From Candidatus Thioglobus sp. (GTDB lineage Bacteria > Pseudomonadota > Gammaproteobacteria > PS1 > Pseudothioglobaceae), in assembly GCA_015163925.1 (NCBI GenBank), contig JAAOIF010000089.1, positions 1-5,208 on the forward strand: a stretch of DNA of 5,208 bases. Direction: 5' to 3'. The notes below the pieces were generated by a model, which did not search any database, was not told where the DNA came from, and saw nothing but the letters and a program-made list of their open reading frames with translations. A program made the position numbers and the translations under genes. Below, one piece after another: positions 1-5,208 of the stretch (position 1 is its first letter; each line of letters starts with the position of its first letter).

Positions 1-149
1 TTTTCATAAGCCTCAACCGGCACACAGTAAAACGCCGGCTTGTTGTGATTGAGAATTGCAACCGCCTCACCGTTGCCGCTTTCTAAGGTTTTGATGGGAT
101 TTGCTTTGAGTTCGCTGATGCTGCTGATGGCTGAAGTTAGGACTTGCAT
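1..149 (-). CDS. stbD: Phd/YefM-family (StbD-like) antitoxin, 3' end cut by window edge
   Basis: Partial gene reading leftwards off the window: ATG at 149-147, 49 complete codons, then two bases of a probable Lys codon. The peptide starts MQVLTSAISSISELKANP and contains AILNHNKPAFYCVPVEAYE. By family knowledge this is the N-terminal DNA-binding half of Phd/YefM antitoxins. The 'ILNHNKPAFYCVP-EAYE' segment is what StbD members carry. Such proteins neutralise a partner toxin (RelE/ParE-like StbE in StbDE modules) and repress their own promoter. The C-terminal toxin-binding part and any toxin gene would lie to the left and cannot be seen. It begins 36 bp after the pyrD stop on the same strand. 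No clear Shine-Dalgarno sequence precedes it; a TAAAAT box at 178-183 (minus strand) could be a weak -10. An orphan antitoxin or a broken gene cannot be excluded. Confidence 0.8.
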   Translation of the reverse strand, partial: MQVLTSAISSISELKANPIKTLESGNGEAVAILNHNKPAFYCVPVEAYE

Positions 150-185
150 AATTAAAAATAGGTTGAAAAAAAGTTTTATTTTAGT

Positions 186-1136
186 CTATTTACAGTCCGA
201 AATAAAGTTATTTAATTGTAAAGTTCCGACCAAATCAGCAACATTTTCAAGCTTATTATCAATTAAATATTGGCTAATTTCGGCGTTAATTTTAGTGCAA
301 ATCAGCGGGTCGTAAAACAAAGCAGTGCCGATGCCGACAGCAGCAGCGCCGGCAAGCAGAAATTCCAACGCATCATTTGCAGTAGTAATGCCGCCCTGAC
401 CGACAATCGGCACATTATGGCGCTTGCTGACCTGATAAACCTGATGGACTTTCAGCAGCGCAATCGGCTTAATCGCCGGCCCCGACAGCCCGCCCTGATT
501 GTTGCCAATAATCGCCCGCCGAGTTGTAGTGTCAATCGCCATTCCCATCAGCGTGTTAATAACCGCCAAGCCATCAGTGCCGGCATCAATACAGCGCTGG
601 GCGGAAAAAGCAATATCAGTTTGGTTCGGCGAGAGCTTAGTAATCAGCGGCTTGCTGGTGTTTTTGCGGCAAATTTCCACCACCCGATAGCTCATATCCG
701 GGTCATTTCCAAACGCCACGCCGCCCTCTTTGACATTCGGACAGGAAATATTAATCTCAATAGCGTCAATTTCAGTATCGTCAAAACGCTTGGCAATTTC
801 GCCATATTCCTCCACCGAAGCGCCGGAAATGTTAATGATAAAGCGGGTTTCAGACTTATCCAAATTCGGCAGAATTTCATCAATTACCGCATCAGCGCCG
901 GGGTTTTGCAAGCCGATAGCATTTAGCATTCCGCTCGGAGTCTCAAAAATTCTGTGCGCCGGATTGCCCAGCCGCGGCTCTAAAGTTGTGCCTTTGAGAA
1001 AAACGCCGCCGACATTTTTATTGGAAAAGCCTTTGATACGGGTGTATTCCTCGCCGAAACCGACACAGCCGGACAGCAGCATAATCGGCGAATTTAGCTC
1101 CAGCGTGCAAAAATTGGTTTTTAAGTTTTGATGCAT
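186..1136 (-). CDS. pyrD: Dihydroorotate dehydrogenase, class 1B-type catalytic subunit
   Basis: 316 aa FMN-dependent TIM-barrel enzyme oxidising dihydroorotate to orotate in pyrimidine synthesis, expected in the cytoplasm. Seen: N-terminal strand with SGCVGFGEEY (22-31); FLKGTTLEPR with FMN/substrate Lys48; LNAIGLQNPG (71-80); catalytic-loop NISCPNVKEGG (129-139) with Cys132 as the catalytic base; TKLSPN (166-171) with Lys167; GQGGI (246-250) and AGAAAVGIGTALF (262-274), the FMN-phosphate end of the barrel. The Cys base, the NVKEGG loop, the 316-aa length and the lack of an N-terminal membrane extension point to class 1B rather than the quinone-linked class 2 enzyme (Ser base) usual in gammaproteobacteria. 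Class 1B enzymes normally pair with the FAD/2Fe-2S subunit PyrK to pass electrons to NAD; no pyrK is in the window. The ATG at 1136-1134 fits the family N-terminus. Stop is TAG. No Shine-Dalgarno sequence is seen. Divergent from bioD. Confidence 0.95.
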   Translation of the reverse strand: MHQNLKTNFCTLELNSPIMLLSGCVGFGEEYTRIKGFSNKNVGGVFLKGTTLEPRLGNPAHRIFETPSGMLNAIGLQNPGADAVIDEILPNLDKSETRFIINISGASVEEYGEIAKRFDDTEIDAIEINISCPNVKEGGVAFGNDPDMSYRVVEICRKNTSKPLITKLSPNQTDIAFSAQRCIDAGTDGLAVINTLMGMAIDTTTRRAIIGNNQGGLSGPAIKPIALLKVHQVYQVSKRHNVPIVGQGGITTANDALEFLLAGAAAVGIGTALFYDPLICTKINAEISQYLIDNKLENVADLVGTLQLNNFISDCK

Positions 1137-1143
1137 AGGCGAT

Positions 1144-1149
1144 ATTATA
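1144..1149 (-). promoter_or_regulatory. Putative pyrD -10 box (TATAAT)
   Basis: The minus strand reads a perfect TATAAT only 7 nt before the pyrD ATG, inside the 39-bp gap between pyrD and bioD. A transcript from it would start at or within a base or two of the ATG. No good -35 hexamer lies 16-18 bp upstream (the best-placed hexamer, GCATAA, is poor), and an AT-rich gap can contain TATAAT by chance, so this is a candidate only. Confidence 0.4.
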
Positions 1150-1175
1150 CATTTTTGCTGTTAAAATTATGCGTT

Positions 1176-1820
1176 ATGAAAGGATTGTTTATTAGCGGCA
1201 GCGGCACCGATGTCGGCAAAACATTTATTGCCGAGCGGATTATCAAGGCGCTGAACGGGCAATTTAGGGTGGTTGCCAGAAAGCCGATTGAGAGTGATTG
1301 TTTGCCCAGTGCCAGCGGATTATTGCCCAAAGATGCGGATTTGTTAAACCAAGCTTGCGCCCGCCCAGAGCCGTTAGCGGCGGTTTGCAAGTATCGATTT
1401 GAGGCATGCGTGAGTGGCGAAAAAGCCAGCAGCGCCGCAGGAATTAGTCTTACTTTGAATGATTTGCTGGCGGCTTCCAAGCCTAAAAATACTGATGATT
1501 TTGTGATACTTGAAGGCGCTGGCGGGCTGTATTCTCCGCTTGCAACTCAGCTGTTAAATGCTGATTTAGCGGCGGCTTTGGCGTTGCCTCTGGTGCTGGT
1601 GGTGAAGGACGAATTAGGCGCAATCAACCAAGCGCTGCTGAGTTTGCGGGCTGCCAAAGAGCATAATCTGCGAGTTTTGCTGTTAGTGTTAAACCAGATT
1701 TCGCCAAATAATTTGGATAATGCGACTGCGTTAAAGGCTTATTCTGATGTTGAAGTGGCGGTTTTTAATCAAAATTGTAGCCAAGAGTTTGCGGCAAAAG
1801 TGCAAAAATTGCTTGGGTGA
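1176..1820 (+). CDS. bioD: ATP-dependent dethiobiotin synthetase BioD
   Basis: 214 aa P-loop ligase of the biotin pathway, forming the ureido ring of dethiobiotin from 7,8-diaminopelargonate, CO2 and ATP in the cytoplasm. Seen: N-terminal MKGLFISGSGTDVGKT (1-16) with P-loop Lys15-Thr16 in the same register as E. coli BioD; ARKPIES (35-40) with the substrate-site Lys36; YRFEACVS (73-80); LEGAGGLYSPL (112-122) containing the Mg/ATP-site Glu113; KDELGAINQALL (144-155), matching the family's 'KLG-INHA' segment; VLNQI (171-175), the nucleotide-binding end. The frame stays open upstream to TTG 1128 and ATG 1131, but those would overlap pyrD and add a tail unlike the family, so ATG 1176 is chosen. 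No Shine-Dalgarno sequence is evident. Length is near the usual 220-240 aa. It stands alone, without bioA, bioB, bioC or bioF, and converges on sspA with a 28-bp gap. Ends in TGA. Confidence 0.93.
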   Translation: MKGLFISGSGTDVGKTFIAERIIKALNGQFRVVARKPIESDCLPSASGLLPKDADLLNQACARPEPLAAVCKYRFEACVSGEKASSAAGISLTLNDLLAASKPKNTDDFVILEGAGGLYSPLATQLLNADLAAALALPLVLVVKDELGAINQALLSLRAAKEHNLRVLLLVLNQISPNNLDNATALKAYSDVEVAVFNQNCSQEFAAKVQKLLG

Positions 1821-1834
1821 AAACTAATAATTTT

Positions 1835-1853
1835 AATAGTAATTTTGACTATT
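1835..1853. terminator. Weak convergent hairpin between bioD and sspA
   Basis: AATAGT (1835-1840) and ACTATT (1848-1853) form a 6-bp stem with a 7-nt loop, followed on the plus strand by four T residues (1854-1857). It is nearly all A/T, so it would be weak. It overlaps the sspA stop codon. It lies where bioD and sspA transcripts meet and could act in either direction. No stronger terminator is seen in this gap. Confidence 0.25.
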
Positions 1854-2484
1854 TTTTGCCGTATTCTTTTTCGCAATCGGTCAGGCTGGCTTGGAAACTT
1901 TCCTTTTTAAATAGGCGTTCGGCGTAGTCATAAACTGGCTTGCCCTTAGTGCCTAAATCAATGTCCAGAGCTTTTAGCCGCCATAAAAGTGGAGCAAGGC
2001 AAGCATCCAAAACGCTCATTTCATCACTTTTAAAATATGGCTGATGGGCAAAAAGCGGAATTAATTCAATCAAATTGCTGGAGAGAATTTTCCTAGCCTT
2101 GGCGGCATCTTTTTTATTGCCATTGAAAATGGTTTTCACCAACTCATACCAGCAGCCCTCAGCACGAGTGAAACGGAAAATCAGCAGGCGCTTTTCAGCC
2201 TTTTCAATCGGGTCAACCGGCAGCAATGGCGGGAACGGAAAGCGCTCATCCAAGTATTCGGTGATAACGGATAAATCATACAAAACCATTCCGCGGTCAA
2301 ATAAAGTCGGCAGAGTTTGGCAAGGATTTAGCTCCAAAACTTCCTCTGGAATTTCATTAATTTTTATGCTGACAATTTCGCATTCAATGTTTTTTTCCGC
2401 CATAATAAAACGCACCGCATGCGATTCCATCTCTTCATCAGAGGAGTAAAGTGTTGTTGAAGAAGGGTTTGGTCTGGTTAACAT
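1849..2484 (-). CDS. sspA: Stringent starvation protein A-like regulator (GST fold)
   Basis: 211 aa protein of the SspA family, which binds RNA polymerase and alters transcription under starvation, acid stress or in virulence rather than acting as a glutathione transferase. Seen: N-terminal thioredoxin-like domain (about 10-85) with SHAVRFIMAEK (21-31), LNPCQTLPTLFDRGMVLYD (52-70, containing the cis-Pro region LPT), and the family-typical VITEYLDERFPFPPLLPV (73-90). A helical domain (about 95-205) follows, including MSVLDACLAPLLWRL (156-170). The start is supported by AAGGAT at 2491-2496, 6 nt before ATG 2484-2482. It is 67 bp downstream of petC in the same direction, a neighbourhood well known in beta- and gammaproteobacteria. 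The usual next gene, sspB, is absent: bioD converges from the other side. It could share the petABC transcript; no terminator is evident between petC and sspA. Ends in TAG. Confidence 0.92.
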   Translation of the reverse strand: MLTRPNPSSTTLYSSDEEMESHAVRFIMAEKNIECEIVSIKINEIPEEVLELNPCQTLPTLFDRGMVLYDLSVITEYLDERFPFPPLLPVDPIEKAEKRLLIFRFTRAEGCWYELVKTIFNGNKKDAAKARKILSSNLIELIPLFAHQPYFKSDEMSVLDACLAPLLWRLKALDIDLGTKGKPVYDYAERLFKKESFQASLTDCEKEYGKK

Positions 2485-2503
2485 AATAATATCCTTTTTA
2501 AAT

Positions 2504-2551
2504 TAATATTTTAATTAGTACTTTAAATAGTACTTTTAATAATACTTTTAA
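2504..2551. repeat. Four-copy 12-bp tandem repeat between petC and sspA
   Basis: On the plus strand the units are TAATATTTTAAT (2504-2515), TAGTACTTTAAA (2516-2527), TAGTACTTTTAA (2528-2539) and TAATACTTTTAA (2540-2551). The three right-hand units differ from one another at one to three positions; the leftmost is more diverged. The array ends exactly where the petC stop codon (2552-2554) begins and stops about 8 bp before the sspA ribosome-binding site. Two units contain the palindrome AGTACT (2517-2522 and 2529-2534), which could pair as a 6-bp hairpin in the mRNA. It fills most of the 67-bp petC-sspA gap. No function is known to me. Confidence 0.8.
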
Positions 2552-3238
2552 TCATTTTTTAGCACGCCATTTTCCATATTTCACATCTTTCCAATATTCT
2601 TTTTTGAGCAAATATGCAAGAATCAAAAGAATCAATAAAAAGCCCAAAACTTTATAGCCTAAATTTATCCGAATTAGCTTTGCCGGCTCGCTTACATAGT
2701 CCAAAAAATTAGTAATATCACGGACATCTTTATCAAAATCCTGCGGCGATTTGCTTTGTTTCAAATGCCACAAAACATCCGGCATGGAGACATTTTCTAT
2801 GAGTTTATTATTGACTCCAAATAAGGCTTTTGGGTCGGAATAAAAACTATGCAAATAGGTGTAAATCCAATCAGTCCCACGCGAGCGAGCCGACAGCGAG
2901 AGGTCCGGCGGAGTTGCTCCAAACCAGCGAACTGCCCCCTCTTGAGGCATTGAAGAGATAATTTGAGAGCCGATTTTTGAGGCATTAAACATCAGATTTT
3001 CTCTCACTTCTGAGTCTGCAATTCCCAAATCTTTGCCGAGCCGATTGTAACGCATAAATGAGATTGAGTGGCAGCCGGAGCAATTATTCATAAATAAATA
3101 AGCGCCATTTTGGAGTGATTTTTTATCAAAAATATTAGTGTTGGCGGCGGTTAAATTAACAGTATTTGCTGCCAAAATATTCACAGAAATTCCGGCGAAA
3201 ATTCCGGCGATTAGTATTTTTTTGAGTGTTTTTTGCAT
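2552..3238 (-). CDS. petC: Cytochrome c1, haem subunit of cytochrome bc1 complex
   Basis: 228 aa membrane-anchored c-type cytochrome that takes electrons from the Rieske protein and passes them to soluble cytochrome c in the periplasm. Seen: Sec-type signal peptide (1 to about 24: KK then a hydrophobic stretch ending LAA); haem-binding CSGCH (Cys53, Cys56, His57) followed by MRYNRLGKDLG (62-72), a cytochrome c1 hallmark; TPPDLS (109-114); MPDVLWHL (152-159), where Met152 is the likely sixth haem ligand; C-terminal membrane anchor (about 193-211) followed by a basic cytoplasmic tail. The start ATG at 3238-3236 is 3 nt after the petB stop; GGAG (3245-3248), inside the petB end, lies 6 nt before it and fixes the start. 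Length is slightly short but complete. Stop is TGA, directly followed by the 12-bp repeat array in the same codon phase. TGG codons encode Trp here (for example Trp105), and bioD also ends in TGA, so TGA is read as stop. Confidence 0.96.
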   Translation of the reverse strand: MQKTLKKILIAGIFAGISVNILAANTVNLTAANTNIFDKKSLQNGAYLFMNNCSGCHSISFMRYNRLGKDLGIADSEVRENLMFNASKIGSQIISSMPQEGAVRWFGATPPDLSLSARSRGTDWIYTYLHSFYSDPKALFGVNNKLIENVSMPDVLWHLKQSKSPQDFDKDVRDITNFLDYVSEPAKLIRINLGYKVLGFLLILLILAYLLKKEYWKDVKYGKWRAKK

Positions 3239-3241
3239 AAA

Positions 3242-4465
3242 TTACTCCGTCAGCCGCTCAGGCACAGGCTTGGTTTTGCCGATTGCAGTAAACCATGGCA
3301 TCAGCACAAAAAAGCCAAAATAACTGATGGTAAATATTCGCGCTAAAATCGCATAAAGTGGCGTTACCGGCTGCATTCCGAGCCAGCCGAGCATTACAAA
3401 ACTCAGCACCAAAACCCCGAGAGCCACTTTGTAAGGCCATGAGCGATAACGGATTGATTTGACTTTTGAGCGGTCCAGCCACGGCAAAGCGATGAGAATT
3501 AGCAAGGCGGCAAACATTCCGACCACGCCCGGAAACTGCGAGCCGAACATCGGCGGAATTGCCCGCAGCACCGAATAAAAAGGGGTTAAATACCAAAGCG
3601 GGGCGATATGCTCTGGGGTTTTGAGCTGGTTGGCTTCAATGAAATTAGCACTTTCTAAGAAGTAACCATTCATCGCTGGGGCAAAAAATACTACTGCGGA
3701 AAATAGCATTAAAAACACCACCACGCCAACAATATCTTTGACGCTGTAGTAAGGGTGAAATGGAATTCCGTCTTTAGGAATGCCGTTTTTGTCTTTATTC
3801 TTTTTAATTTCAATGCCGTCCGGATTGTTTGAGCCGACAGTATGCAAAGCCACAATATGCAAAAATACTAACACTACTAAAATCAGCGGCAAGGCTATCA
3901 CATGCAAGGCAAAAAAGCGATTTAGCGCCGGGTCGCCCACCGCATAATCGCCTAAAATCCATATCAGTAAATCTGGCCCAATCACCGGCACTGAGCCAAA
4001 TAATGAGATAATCACCTGCGCCCCCCAGTAGGACATTTGCCCCCACGGCAGCACATATCCCATAAACGCCTCCGCCATCAGCGCAATATAAAGTATCATT
4101 CCCAAAATCCAAATCAGCTCCCGCGGCGATTTATATGAGCCATACAGCAGCCCCCGATACATATGCAAATAAATCACAACAAAAAACGCCGAAGCCCCAG
4201 TGGAATGCAGATAACGCATCAGCCAGCCCCAATTCACATCACGCATAATATATTCCACCGAGGCAAAAGCAAACGCCTCATCGGGCTTATAATGCATTGT
4301 CAAAAAGATTCCAGTAACAATTTGCATCACCAAAACCAGTATTGCCAGAGAGCCAAAAAAGTACCAAAAGTTGAAATTCCTCGGCGTGTAATATTCGGCT
4401 AAATGCTCATTCCAAACCTTCGTCAGCGGAAATCTTTGGTCAATCCAATTTTTATTATTATCCAT
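3242..4465 (-). CDS. petB: Cytochrome b of the cytochrome bc1 complex
   Basis: 407 aa integral membrane core of ubiquinol:cytochrome c oxidoreductase, carrying haems bL and bH and the Qo and Qi quinone sites. It is full-length, not split as in b6/subunit IV. Eight membrane segments are seen at about 34-56, 82-105, 118-139, 180-207, 245-264, 314-331, 346-363 and 370-393. Haem ligands: His87 and His101 in helix B, His188 and His203 in helix D. The 15-residue helix-D spacing is as in beta/gammaproteobacterial and b6-type proteins, against 14 in mitochondria. Also seen: GYVLPWGQMSYWGA (136-149) at the Qo site, and HTVGSNNPDGIEI (208-220) after helix D, typical of beta/gammaproteobacteria. The Qo motif PEWY appears as PLWY (289-292). 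ATG 4465-4463 is 3 nt after the petA stop with no clear ribosome-binding site, suggesting translational coupling to petA. Stop is TAA. Confidence 0.98.
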   Translation of the reverse strand: MDNNKNWIDQRFPLTKVWNEHLAEYYTPRNFNFWYFFGSLAILVLVMQIVTGIFLTMHYKPDEAFAFASVEYIMRDVNWGWLMRYLHSTGASAFFVVIYLHMYRGLLYGSYKSPRELIWILGMILYIALMAEAFMGYVLPWGQMSYWGAQVIISLFGSVPVIGPDLLIWILGDYAVGDPALNRFFALHVIALPLILVVLVFLHIVALHTVGSNNPDGIEIKKNKDKNGIPKDGIPFHPYYSVKDIVGVVVFLMLFSAVVFFAPAMNGYFLESANFIEANQLKTPEHIAPLWYLTPFYSVLRAIPPMFGSQFPGVVGMFAALLILIALPWLDRSKVKSIRYRSWPYKVALGVLVLSFVMLGWLGMQPVTPLYAILARIFTISYFGFFVLMPWFTAIGKTKPVPERLTE

Positions 4466-4468
4466 AAT

Positions 4469-5110
4469 TTAAGTCAATTTATTGGATTTGAAAATCGGCG
4501 TAACCTCGTGGGAATCTGGGCTAACGCCGATTCTGATGAGGGCATCGGAGACAAAATGATACTTGGGAATTTCTAAATTAGTTGGTGCTGGAGCGCCGGA
4601 ATATACTCGTCCGGCGAGGTCAAATTTTGAGCCGTGGCAGGGGCAATAAAATCCGCCTTTCCAACTCTCGCCGCCTAAATCTGCCGCTCCGAGTTCTGGC
4701 CGGTAAGTGGGCGAACAGCCTAAATGTGTGCAAACGCCGACAATCACAGCAACCTCAGCCTTCAGCGAACGGTAATTTTCAGTGATGTATTTTGGCTGCT
4801 GCTGCTTGGAATTTCCAGAACTATTTGGGTCTTCCAATTCAGCGTCTAAGGATTTTAAAGCGGCAAGAGTTTGCTTATCTCGTTTGAAAATCCACACCGG
4901 TTTTTTGCGATACAGCACCCTTACTAACTGCCCGGGCTCTAATTTGCTAATATCAACATCAACCGGAGCGCCGGCGGCTTTGGCTTTGGCTGATGGATTC
5001 CAAGTGGATAAAAATGGCCAAGCCACAAACCCCGCCCCGACCGCCCCGACAACGCTTGTGGCATTTGTGAGCAAGCGTCTTTTTTTGAGGTCTATCTGTT
5101 GTTCGGGCAT
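4469..5110 (-). CDS. petA: Rieske iron-sulfur subunit of cytochrome bc1 complex
   Basis: 213 aa 2Fe-2S protein that moves electrons from ubiquinol at the Qo site of cytochrome b to cytochrome c1. Seen: N-terminal Tat-type signal anchor KKRRLL with twin Arg11-Arg12, followed by an Ala/Gly-rich membrane segment (about 16-36), uncleaved in this family; a hinge rich in Ala/Gly/Lys (40-48); and the Rieske fold with CTHLGC (127-132) and CPCHGS (156-161). Cys127, His129, Cys156 and His159 should ligate the cluster; Cys132 and Cys158 should form the disulfide. SKFDLAGRVYSGAPAPTNLE (161-180) includes the Pro loop. A Ser/Gln-rich stretch (94-107) before the cluster domain looks slightly long. ATG 5110-5108 is preceded by AGGAA (5120-5124) at 9 nt. 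It is the first gene of petABC; 98 bp to its right hold a possible promoter. Stop is TAA. Confidence 0.97.
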   Translation of the reverse strand: MPEQQIDLKKRRLLTNATSVVGAVGAGFVAWPFLSTWNPSAKAKAAGAPVDVDISKLEPGQLVRVLYRKKPVWIFKRDKQTLAALKSLDAELEDPNSSGNSKQQQPKYITENYRSLKAEVAVIVGVCTHLGCSPTYRPELGAADLGGESWKGGFYCPCHGSKFDLAGRVYSGAPAPTNLEIPKYHFVSDALIRIGVSPDSHEVTPIFKSNKLT

Positions 5111-5135
5111 AAATTTCAGTTCCTGTGAAAATTAT

Positions 5136-5176
5136 TAACGCTAAAAAGCCGATAATTATAATCTATATCAGCGTTA
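5136..5176. repeat. 7-bp inverted repeat flanking the putative petA -10 box
   Basis: TAACGCT (5136-5142) and AGCGTTA (5170-5176) are perfect reverse complements separated by 27 bp. The centre, at 5156, falls within the TATAAT box read on the minus strand. The placement is what an operator pair around a promoter would look like, but two 7-bp arms at this spacing can occur by chance. No known regulator motif is recognised. Confidence 0.35.
5155..5160 (-). promoter_or_regulatory. Putative petABC -10 box (TATAAT)
   Basis: The minus strand reads a perfect TATAAT about 44 nt upstream of the petA start codon. A start site near 5148 would give a 5' leader of about 38 nt containing the AGGAA ribosome-binding site. 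The -35 region is poor: at 17-18 bp spacing the hexamers are TATCAT or CTATCA. If real, the promoter may need an activator. It is the only strong -10 match seen ahead of petA. Confidence 0.45.
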
Positions 5177-5208
5177 TATGATAGAGATTTTTGGATATTT
5201 TCCGCCAG

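Noticed and set aside
270..926. Long plus-strand open frame (218 codons) opposite pyrD.
   Set aside because: It is antisense to a clearly conserved gene, has no recognisable domain, and its codon pattern mirrors the pyrD reading frame.
1128..1175. Upstream in-frame starts for bioD (TTG 1128, ATG 1131).
   Set aside because: They overlap the pyrD start, have no ribosome-binding site, and would add a 15-16 residue tail before the conserved MKGLFISGSGTDVGKT start.
345..4974. The octamer AGCGCCGG recurs five times on the plus strand (345, 819, 894, 4592, 4967), suggesting an uptake-signal-like word.
   Set aside because: All copies lie in minus-strand genes and each spans a Gly-Ala dipeptide coded GGC GCT (for example SGAS and PGAD in PyrD, SGAP and AGAP in PetA). 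Codon preference explains them, and no longer shared flank is present.
5140..5149. GCTAAAAAGC as a small terminator or hairpin upstream of petA.
   Set aside because: The stem is only 3 bp with a 4-nt loop and no following T-run.
5178..5208. ATG on the plus strand opening MIEIFGYFPP off the right edge, divergent from petA; also minus-strand codons GGKYPKISII ending in TAA at 5174, which could be the tail of an upstream gene.
   Set aside because: Only about ten codons are visible in either reading, with no ribosome-binding site for the first and no recognisable family for either.

Overview
The window looks like part of an ordinary proteobacterial chromosome, moderately AT-rich and almost fully coding. 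The best taxonomic clue is the cytochrome bc1 operon (Rieske protein, one full-length cytochrome b, cytochrome c1) followed by an SspA-type glutathione-S-transferase-fold regulator. That order is typical of beta- and gammaproteobacteria. The cytochrome b details agree: the helix-D haem histidines are 15 residues apart and the Qo-site motif has a hydrophobic residue where mitochondria have Glu. I cannot name a genus.

Layout from left to right. The left edge (1-149, minus) holds the first 49 complete codons of a Phd/YefM-family antitoxin, closest by eye to StbD; its toxin partner, if any, lies outside. Just upstream of it on the same strand is a class 1B-type dihydroorotate dehydrogenase gene, pyrD (186-1136, minus). 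A 39-bp divergent gap separates it from a stand-alone dethiobiotin synthetase gene, bioD (1176-1820, plus). bioD converges on sspA (1849-2484, minus). Then come petC (2552-3238), petB (3242-4465) and petA (4469-5110), all minus, so transcription runs petA-petB-petC-sspA from right to left. The last 98 bases hold the presumed petABC promoter region.

Function. PetA, PetB and PetC form the ubiquinol:cytochrome c oxidoreductase in the inner membrane; 3-nt gaps between the genes suggest one tightly coupled transcript, and sspA may be read from the same mRNA. pyrD (pyrimidine synthesis) and bioD (biotin synthesis) are housekeeping genes unrelated to the operon, and neither sits beside its usual pathway partners here.

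I found no convincing new multi-gene system. The points most worth a second look are an exact four-copy 12-bp tandem repeat that starts right after the petC stop codon and stays in codon phase with petC; a class 1B-type PyrD without pyrK in view; a perfect -10 box so close to the pyrD ATG that the mRNA may be leaderless; a Leu variant of the Qo-site motif; and a 7-bp inverted repeat centred on the putative petA -10 box. No rRNA, tRNA, insertion sequence or CRISPR array was seen, and no stretch above 100 bp lacks a gene.
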